Positions 6,947 through 12,371 of a DNA stretch of 32,332 nucleotides are shown here, piece after piece. Below the pieces are notes generated by a model that saw nothing but the letters and a program-made list of their open reading frames with translations, did no database searches and was not told the origin of the DNA. Position 1 is the stretch's first letter; each line of letters begins with the position of its first letter. Origin of the DNA: Candidatus Methanophaga sp. AG-394-G06. Its GTDB lineage: Archaea; Halobacteriota; Syntropharchaeia; Alkanophagales; Methanospirareceae. Where the stretch lies: assembly GCA_009903405.1 (NCBI GenBank), contig PRCZ01000014.1, positions 1 to 32,332 of the forward strand, written 5' to 3'. A program made the translations under genes and the position numbers.

Positions 6947-7206
6947 CCCACGTCCTTTAGTCTCCCCTGCAAATCTTTTCCTCGTTCTGTAAGTCCGTAG
7001 ATCGTCCCTAATGTTGGGTCCTCGATTTTTTCTACAAAGCCACGCTCCTGGAGTTTGGCAAAATATTTCTCGAAACTCCACCAATCTAAATAAGCCTTTT
7101 TCATAATGCGTGTCTTCTTCGCCCTTCTTCCTTCATCAGATATTACGCGCAGTATGTCCAAAATAAGTTCCCATCTGCTCCTTTGCATTGTTCTTCTACC
7201 GCTCAT
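6931..7206 (-). CDS. ArnR1-like winged-helix DNA-binding protein
   Basis: 91 residues. RSRWELILDILRVI, then a recognition helix region near DWWSFEKYFAKLQERGFVEKI, and YGLTERGKDLQGRLKDVG match the archaeal ArnR1-like winged helix. This is the same domain type that is fused to the C-terminus of the kinase at 3105. It probably represses or activates genes as a small dimer. The start is placed at the internal ATG (7206-7204) because GGGTGGTGG lies 5 bases upstream; a longer frame back to 7263 would run through the promoter. A TATA-like CTTTTATAG (around 7265-7272) predicts transcription starting near 7240, inside the palindrome TATGGTTACCATA, which suggests autoregulation. It is divergent from the HTH-PAS-GAF-PAS gene and shares its control region. 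Confidence 0.8.
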   Translation of the reverse strand: MSGRRTMQRSRWELILDILRVISDEGRRAKKTRIMKKAYLDWWSFEKYFAKLQERGFVEKIEDPTLGTIYGLTERGKDLQGRLKDVGAILQ

Positions 7207-7239
7207 CTTTCCACCACCCCGCTTTATGCGGTTCTCGTA

Positions 7240-7252
7240 TATGGTTACCATA
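7240..7252. promoter_or_regulatory. 13-bp palindrome TATGGTTACCATA, candidate operator
   Basis: A perfect palindrome with a central T, located about where transcription of the winged-helix gene should start given the TATA-like element at 7265-7272 on the minus strand. Its GGT/ACC half-sites recur at 7297-7310 and 7351-7368. Confidence 0.5.
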
Positions 7253-7262
7253 CAAAGCAACA

Positions 7263-7275
7263 CTCTATAAAAGCT
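7263..7275 (-). promoter_or_regulatory. TATA-like promoter of the winged-helix gene
   Basis: Read on the minus strand, GAAAAGCTTTTATAGAGTG resembles an archaeal BRE plus TATA box. It is placed so that the start site falls near 7240 and leaves a leader of about 34 bases with the GGGTGGTGG ribosome binding site. Confidence 0.4.
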
Positions 7276-7296
7276 TTTCGGTTTTTACCTTACCGT

Positions 7297-7368
7297 TACC
7301 CTAATGGGTTACCTTATAATCAAAAAGTAGTGTGTTTTTTATACCATTCTGCTACCCAAACCGGTAGC
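7297..7368. promoter_or_regulatory. Paired TACC-N6-GGT inverted repeats, candidate operators
   Basis: Two similar sites, TACC-CTAATG-GGTT (7297-7310) and GCTACC-CAAACC-GGTAGC (7351-7368), lie in the divergent control region between the winged-helix gene and the HTH-PAS-GAF-PAS gene. Either product is a candidate binder. Confidence 0.45.
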
Positions 7369-7395
7369 CGTAAACCACAACCTTTTTATACCATT
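7336..7395 (+). promoter_or_regulatory. Duplicated promoter element TTTTTATACCATT
   Basis: The 13-base word occurs at 7336-7348 and again at 7383-7395, 47 bases apart, and each copy carries a TATA-like core. The second copy would start transcription around 7410-7418, close to the ATG at 7420, which fits a leaderless message for a slightly shorter protein. Confidence 0.45.
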
Positions 7396-8898
7396 ATGCA
7401 TATTTCAGTAACATCTAAAATGGGTGCAGAAGAAGGAACTTTCAATAGGATAATTGAAGCTATACAGAATATAGGAGAAACCGGAGCAACTATTGACGAA
7501 CTTTCAGAGATTGTGCATTTAGAACGGCATACGTTATCCAAATATTTGAGCCAGTTGAGGGCGGATGGGCGTCTATCATACAAAAGAATAGGAAGAGCAA
7601 AGGTATGGTTCGTGAGCAAAGCGCCTTTACAGCACATCTTCAGATTGAGCGAAGATGAAAAGACATACACAGAGAAGATTTTATCGCGCATATTGTCTGA
7701 TATGCCTGAAGGTGTTTTGGTTATGGACTTTGATTACAATATCCTGTTTATGAATCGGCATTTGATTACCATTTACGGCGACTGTATCGGGCAGAAATAT
7801 TATCACGCTATCTTTGATACCTTACGTGAAAGTCCGATTCAAAGTAAAATAAGGGCCATTATAGATAGCAAGGATGAAGAAATTGAGTATCAAACGAGAG
7901 ATAAAAAAGGCAGGACGCTGGAGATAAAAGCAAGAAAAGCGGAAAATCCTGACGGTTCTTCCTCTATTATTGTTCTTATCAGTGACACATCAGAAAAAGT
8001 TAGAAGAGAAGAGCGAATAAAACATCTTTCTGAATTGCATAGACTCCTTGGTGAGTCTGTTAACCGATCATATACAATGGATCAGCTATGTTCAACTATT
8101 CTCGAAAACGTGCGTAGCGTAATTAGTTACGATATGGGTGATATATTGATTTACAATCCGGAAACTAATACGCTTACTTGCTCTGCAGAGATAGGTTATC
8201 CAGACACGGAGGAAAACGGGCGTAAAGAAGAAGTTGAAAATTGGAAAAAAGGTATTGTGAGGGCGGTAAACCAGCGCAGAGGACCTGCATTTATCGCGTT
8301 TAATAAAGACGAAAGAAACAAGGGGGGTGATGAGCTTACCAGCTCAACCAATAACCTGGCGCAGGAATACAACCTTCAAGAGATGTATGTGGTCCCTCTA
8401 AAGACTAAAGGTGAACCTCATGGCGCATTATTAATCCTTACAGGATCTGGAAGAAAGCTATCGGAGGAAGATAGAAGTTTAATTGAAGGAGTTTCAGAAG
8501 AGATCGCGGGAGGTATTGCGAAAATCAAAGCCGAAGAAGAGTTGAGAGTCAAGGCAAGTGCTATTGAAATTTCTATCAATCCGGTTTTCATGGCAGATAT
8601 GGCAGGTAAGCTAACGTATGCGAATCCCTCATTCTTGGAGATGTGGAGCTATGATACAGAAAAGGAAGTGCTGGGGTGTTCATGCACGGAGTTCTGGAAG
8701 CAACGAGCTGATGTGGATATTCTGACTGAGGTGCTGGGAAAGGGGAGCTGGATAGGTAAATTAATAGGAGTGCGAAAAGACGGTTCTGAATTCAAAACTC
8801 GTTTATCCACTTCGTTAATATTAGGTACAAAAGGACCGCTCCAATTTGTAGCTGTTGCTGAGTCCCGTTTTGCATCCAACAATAAAAAGGAGGAGTAA
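7396..8898 (+). CDS. HTH-PAS-GAF-PAS sensory transcription regulator
   Basis: 500 residues from ATG 7396. A winged helix-turn-helix lies at about 14-75 (TIDELSEIVHLERHTLSKYLSQLR), the first PAS at 95-200 (GVLVMDFDYNILFMNRHL), GAF at 208-375, and the second PAS at 385-490. There are no transmembrane helices and no kinase domain, so it is best seen as a soluble one-component regulator that senses through PAS/GAF domains and binds DNA through its N-terminus. The reading frame extends back to 7183, but that stretch is the divergent promoter. ATG 7420 is an alternative start, supported by a TATA-like element at 7383-7390 and the absence of any Shine-Dalgarno. The REC gene at 8901 follows after 2 bases and belongs to the same operon. 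The signal (redox, light or small molecule) cannot be read from the sequence. Confidence 0.82.
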   Translation: MHISVTSKMGAEEGTFNRIIEAIQNIGETGATIDELSEIVHLERHTLSKYLSQLRADGRLSYKRIGRAKVWFVSKAPLQHIFRLSEDEKTYTEKILSRILSDMPEGVLVMDFDYNILFMNRHLITIYGDCIGQKYYHAIFDTLRESPIQSKIRAIIDSKDEEIEYQTRDKKGRTLEIKARKAENPDGSSSIIVLISDTSEKVRREERIKHLSELHRLLGESVNRSYTMDQLCSTILENVRSVISYDMGDILIYNPETNTLTCSAEIGYPDTEENGRKEEVENWKKGIVRAVNQRRGPAFIAFNKDERNKGGDELTSSTNNLAQEYNLQEMYVVPLKTKGEPHGALLILTGSGRKLSEEDRSLIEGVSEEIAGGIAKIKAEEELRVKASAIEISINPVFMADMAGKLTYANPSFLEMWSYDTEKEVLGCSCTEFWKQRADVDILTEVLGKGSWIGKLIGVRKDGSEFKTRLSTSLILGTKGPLQFVAVAESRFASNNKKEE

Positions 8899-8900
8899 CC

Positions 8901-9269
8901 ATGACTAAAACCGTGATGGTGGTGGATGATGTACCTGATGTGTTGACATCTATCGTGCAGATTTTAGATGCAAATCGGTATAAAACAATCAAAGCGAAAG
9001 ATGGGCAGGAGTGCTTAGAGGAGTTAAAAGTAGAAATACCAGATGTTATCCTGCTGGATATAATGATGCCCGGGTTGACAACCCAGGAAATATTGGACAA
9101 TATAGACAGAGATCGTAGATTAGCAGAGGTAAAGATTATTTTCATGACCGCTATTCATTTGCTGGAAGCGGAGGAGCGAGGTTTGCTTGCTTCGCAGCGG
9201 GTTGTGGGCTTCATTGAAAAGCCATTTAGTATAAAGCGAATGCTGGATACAATTGAGAAGAACACATAG
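8901..9269 (+). CDS. Single-domain response regulator (CheY-like)
   Basis: 122 residues, a receiver domain only: VVDDVPDV at the N-terminus, phospho-acceptor Asp in VILLDIMMPG, Thr in IFMTAIHLLE and Lys in FIEKPFS. It is more divergent from the Rcp1-like pair, with a shorter loop and no WxxxxxLPP tail. AAAGGAGGAG lies 6 bases before the ATG, and the gene starts 2 bases after the HTH-PAS-GAF-PAS gene, so the two are co-translated. The upstream partner is not a kinase, so phosphate must come from one of the other kinases in the cluster or elsewhere. A run of six T residues follows shortly after the stop codon. Confidence 0.85.
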   Translation: MTKTVMVVDDVPDVLTSIVQILDANRYKTIKAKDGQECLEELKVEIPDVILLDIMMPGLTTQEILDNIDRDRRLAEVKIIFMTAIHLLEAEERGLLASQRVVGFIEKPFSIKRMLDTIEKNT

Positions 9270-9337
9270 CGCGTTTTTTATGCGGCATTGATATTCCCAA
9301 GACGCGATACAATATTTATAGGGAAAATAGGAAAAAA

Positions 9338-9356
9338 CCGAAAAATTTATATATGC
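9338..9356 (+). promoter_or_regulatory. Strong archaeal BRE/TATA promoter of the hdr operon
   Basis: CCGAAAAATTTATATATG is close to the archaeal consensus (purine-rich BRE followed by TTTATATA). The start should lie near 9378, leaving a leader of about 38 bases that ends with the Shine-Dalgarno AGGTGA at 9405-9410, five bases before the ATG. Confidence 0.7.
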
Positions 9357-9415
9357 TACAAATGTAGGTAGGTTTATAAAAAAGTTATTGTAAATAGGAA
9401 GTATAGGTGAGATAA

Positions 9416-9847
9416 ATGGGAGAAGAAGCGAAAGAGGAATTTGAGCCGAAGATAGTCGGATTTACCTGTAATTGGTGTACATACGCGGCAGCAGACCTTG
9501 CAGGGACGTCACGTAAGAAATACCCGCCGAACAGTCGAATAATAAGGCTTATGTGTTCCGCGAGGTTAGATCCGATGTTTGTGCTCAAGGCGTTACTAAA
9601 TGGTGCGGATGGTGTGTTCTTTAGCGGCTGCCATCCAGGGGAGTGTCATTATATAAAAGGGAACTTCTATGCAAGGCGCAGGATAGCGGCGATACGGACA
9701 ATTCTGAAGCAATTTGGACTTGACGACCGATTCAAGTCGTACTGGATAAGCGCATCAGAGGGCGAGAAGTTTGCAAATACGATGAAGTCATTGACGGAAG
9801 AGGTGAGGGAACTGGGACCCAATCCAATGAGAGGTAAGATAATATGA
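9416..9847 (+). CDS. mvhD: MvhD-like electron transfer subunit ([2Fe-2S])
   Basis: 143 residues, the usual length for MvhD. The family cysteines are all present: Cys18 and Cys21 in FTCNWCTYAAADLAG, Cys47 in RLMCSAR, and Cys72 and Cys77 in GCHPGECHY, followed by YWISASEGEKF. In methanogens MvhD binds a [2Fe-2S] cluster and carries electrons from a hydrogenase or F420-active subunit to HdrA. Here no hydrogenase large or small subunit is present; the neighbour is an FrhB-like protein, so electrons probably arrive from reduced F420. It is the first gene of the operon, with a strong promoter and AGGTGA upstream, and overlaps the next gene by 4 bases. Confidence 0.9.
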   Translation: MGEEAKEEFEPKIVGFTCNWCTYAAADLAGTSRKKYPPNSRIIRLMCSARLDPMFVLKALLNGADGVFFSGCHPGECHYIKGNFYARRRIAAIRTILKQFGLDDRFKSYWISASEGEKFANTMKSLTEEVRELGPNPMRGKII

Positions 9848-10908
9848 AAGGCGCAGAGCTAAAACATGGGGATTTAGAGGGGCTACTTAAGGGATTGCTT
9901 GAGAAAGGTGTCGTGGATTGTCTGATACTGCCGCATAGAACGGGAAAGAGTGTATCCTACATGCTGGTAAAAGATGCGGATAAGATAGAATCGTCGGCAT
10001 CTGCCCTCTTCGCACCTTCGTTCAGTGTAAACGCAGCAAATCTTGTTAAGGGCTGGACGATAAAGGAGAAAGTAGGTATAGTGGCAAAGTCGTGCGAGAT
10101 AAGGGCAGCGGTGGAATTGATAAAACTGAAGCAACTGGATAATGAGAGTGTGCTGCTAATAACTACGGATTGTTCGGGCGCCTACACGAACCAGGTTTAT
10201 ACAGAGCACTATGCCGAGATAGGAGACCTGGTGGACAGCGCGAAGATAAAGGAATTGGAAGGTAAAGGGATAACAATAAGAGAATCCTGCTCAATATGTG
10301 AAAATCGGCTCGCAGATGTCGGAGATATTATAATTGCAAGAGGCGCGGGCGATGACTTAGTGGTTGCAGGACTAACGGAGAAGGGCGAGGGAGCGTTAAC
10401 AGCATTAGAGCTATCGCTGGAAGATAAAGATTTAGAAAGAGCGGCGGAAAAAGAGAAGATAGCGGCGGAAGCGAAGGCGAAGTTAGCGAGCTTGCCAGAG
10501 CTAAACAGCCTGGATGCATTGGAGGAGTTCTTACAGGACTGTATAGTGTGCAAGAACTGTCGAGATATGTGTCCCGTATGCTATTGCAAGGAATGTTTCT
10601 TCGATCAACCTTTGGGTGACCCAATAGGAGGGGATCTGTTGAATTTAGCAGAGTTAAGAGGTGCGATAGGTTTACCAACGGGTCAGTTGTTTTATCACCT
10701 CACGAGGGTTTATCACGTAAGTACGACATGTGTAGGGTGTGGAGCATGTGAAGATGCCTGTCCAAAGGATATACCATTGACGCGGTTCTATCCGGTGATT
10801 ACGCAGAAAGTGCAGGAGATTTTCAAGTATGAACCAGGAAAAGACGTTGATGAGCCGTTACCATTCACTGCTTACGAAGAGGAAGAGCTGGAAGAGTGCT
10901 TAAGATAA
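9844..10908 (+). CDS. frhB: FrhB/FdhB-like F420-binding flavoprotein with two ferredoxin-type clusters
   Basis: 354 residues. The first 190 or so resemble the FrhB/FdhB/FpoF family (VGIVAKSCEIRAAVELIKL, CSICENRLADVGDIIIARGAG), which binds FAD and a [4Fe-4S] cluster and exchanges hydride with F420. A charged helical linker follows at about 190-225. The C-terminus then has CIVCKNCRDMCPVCYCKEC (Cys233, 236, 239, 243 plus 246, 248, 251) and CVGCGACEDACP (Cys296, 299, 302, 306). The long C-terminal part resembles subunits of F420-linked formate dehydrogenases. In this operon it is the likely entry or exit point for F420H2 electrons, passing them via MvhD to HdrA. ATGA overlap with mvhD; 1 base to hdrC. 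The F420 specificity is inferred from family and context. Confidence 0.85.
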   Translation: MKGAELKHGDLEGLLKGLLEKGVVDCLILPHRTGKSVSYMLVKDADKIESSASALFAPSFSVNAANLVKGWTIKEKVGIVAKSCEIRAAVELIKLKQLDNESVLLITTDCSGAYTNQVYTEHYAEIGDLVDSAKIKELEGKGITIRESCSICENRLADVGDIIIARGAGDDLVVAGLTEKGEGALTALELSLEDKDLERAAEKEKIAAEAKAKLASLPELNSLDALEEFLQDCIVCKNCRDMCPVCYCKECFFDQPLGDPIGGDLLNLAELRGAIGLPTGQLFYHLTRVYHVSTTCVGCGACEDACPKDIPLTRFYPVITQKVQEIFKYEPGKDVDEPLPFTAYEEEELEECLR

Positions 10909-10909
10909 A

Positions 10910-11506
10910 ATGATAAAGACTTGGGAACTGGACCCGAACTTTAAAGAAGAGATAATGAAGGAGCGTGGGGGCGAGCACCTCACGGCATGTTTCCAGTGCA
11001 GCACGTGCACGATAGGATGCCCCATCACCGAATACGTTCCGAGTTACAATCCGAGGAAGATCATTCAGATGAGCCTATTGGGAATGCGGAAGGAAGTCCT
11101 GTCAAATCCTGACTTATGGGTTTGTCTTATCTGCCAGACATGCACCGCTCGGTGCCCGCAAGATGTGCGGATTAGCGATTTGTTGAGTGCGATACGGCGG
11201 ATAGCGGATAAAGAAGCGGAAGCGGGCAATATAAAGATCGATAGCTCGCGACCGATCTTCGACAAGGCGTTTCAACATCAGTTGGAGAAGTATGGTCGGC
11301 TCTATGATATTGGTCTTGCGAAGGAATATTACCCAAAGAGGGAAGGGTCCTTTTTTAAAGGTATGATGGCGATGATGAACGATTACAAGGATTTCGGGAT
11401 GCGGATGTTCAAGAAAGGGAAGATGGGACCAAAGGCAATGTTCCCGGAGAAGGTGAAGGACCGTGCAGTGATGAAGAAGATATTTGAGGAGATGGGCGAG
11501 AAATGA
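10910..11506 (+). CDS. hdrC: Heterodisulfide reductase subunit C
   Basis: 198 residues. Two classic [4Fe-4S] motifs are present: Cys27-30-33-37 in CFQCSTCTIGCP and Cys72-75-78-82 in CLICQTCTARCP, with YNPRKIIQMSLLG between them, as in HdrC. The protein is soluble and passes electrons from HdrA to HdrB. It begins one base after the FrhB-like gene and overlaps hdrB by four bases (ATGA). The C-terminal 60 residues after YYPKREGSFFKG are Met- and Lys-rich, an ordinary extension for this family. Confidence 0.92.
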   Translation: MIKTWELDPNFKEEIMKERGGEHLTACFQCSTCTIGCPITEYVPSYNPRKIIQMSLLGMRKEVLSNPDLWVCLICQTCTARCPQDVRISDLLSAIRRIADKEAEAGNIKIDSSRPIFDKAFQHQLEKYGRLYDIGLAKEYYPKREGSFFKGMMAMMNDYKDFGMRMFKKGKMGPKAMFPEKVKDRAVMKKIFEEMGEK

Positions 11507-12369
11507 GTGTAACTAAACTTGCGTATTATCCCGGGTGTCCTTCTGACGCAACGGCAATAGATCAGGATATGTCAACCAAAGCGGTGTTTGAGAAGTTGGG
11601 TGTCGAACTGGTCGAAGTAGAAGATTGGAACTGCTGTGGTGCCGCGGAAGTAGAGGAGCCGGAGTTAGTGTATGCGTTAAATGCACGTAATCTTGCGATT
11701 GCCGAGAAAGAAGGGTTGGACATTGTAACACCGTGTAGTATCTGCTATTACAATTTAGAGCGGAGTAACATCGCGTTGAAGGCCGATGATAAACTGCGTG
11801 CGAAAGTGAAAGGGATAGATAGCTCACTGGACTATAACGGTAAGATAAAGGCGAAGCATGTACTGGACGTCTTTGTAAACGACATAGGGCTGGAAGAATT
11901 GTCAAGTAAGATGTCGAAGAAGCTAAATCTGAAAGTTGCCCCGTATTATGGCTGTTATATTGGTAGACCGCCTGAGACTGCTTTTGATGACCCGGACGAC
12001 CCTGATTCGATGGACAAGTTGATAGAGCTGATGGGCGGCGAGATAGTCCCTTTCAGTCAAATGAAGACCTTTTGTTGCGGTGGACCTCTTATGATGACGC
12101 GTAGTGATATAGCATTTGAGATGGCGAGGAAGATATTAGACACGGCGAAGAGCGCCGGTGCGGATTGTATTGCGCTTGCATGCCCGCTCTGCGGCATGAT
12201 GCTGGATGGCAAGCAGGCTGATATAGAAAAAGCGCTCCATGTCGAGATAGATATGCCGGTTGTGTATATAACGCAGTTATTGGGGCTCGCGCTGGGAATA
12301 GATGCGAAGGAACTCGGGCTCAATAAAAATGCCGTGGATACAAAAGAGATACTTGGGAAGGTGGTGTGA
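11503..12369 (+). CDS. hdrB: Heterodisulfide reductase subunit B (catalytic, two CCG domains)
   Basis: 288 residues, normal length. Two cysteine-rich CCG domains are complete: Cys12, Cys44-Cys45 (NCCGAAE), Cys78 and Cys81 in the first; Cys151, Cys191-Cys192 (FCCGGPLM), Cys227 and Cys230 in the second. These bind the two noncubane [4Fe-4S] clusters that cleave the CoM-S-S-CoB disulfide in methanogens. In an ANME-type cell the reaction could run either way, or another disulfide could be used. Start codon overlaps hdrC by ATGA, and the stop codon overlaps a possible GTG start of hdrA. Confidence 0.93.
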   Translation: MSVTKLAYYPGCPSDATAIDQDMSTKAVFEKLGVELVEVEDWNCCGAAEVEEPELVYALNARNLAIAEKEGLDIVTPCSICYYNLERSNIALKADDKLRAKVKGIDSSLDYNGKIKAKHVLDVFVNDIGLEELSSKMSKKLNLKVAPYYGCYIGRPPETAFDDPDDPDSMDKLIELMGGEIVPFSQMKTFCCGGPLMMTRSDIAFEMARKILDTAKSAGADCIALACPLCGMMLDGKQADIEKALHVEIDMPVVYITQLLGLALGIDAKELGLNKNAVDTKEILGKVV

Positions 12370-12371
12370 AA

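Noticed and set aside
7183-7395. N-terminal extension of the HTH-PAS-GAF-PAS gene back to 7183
   Set aside because: The extension translates the divergent promoter and operator region into unlikely protein rich in Tyr, His and Pro, and overlaps the start of the winged-helix gene.
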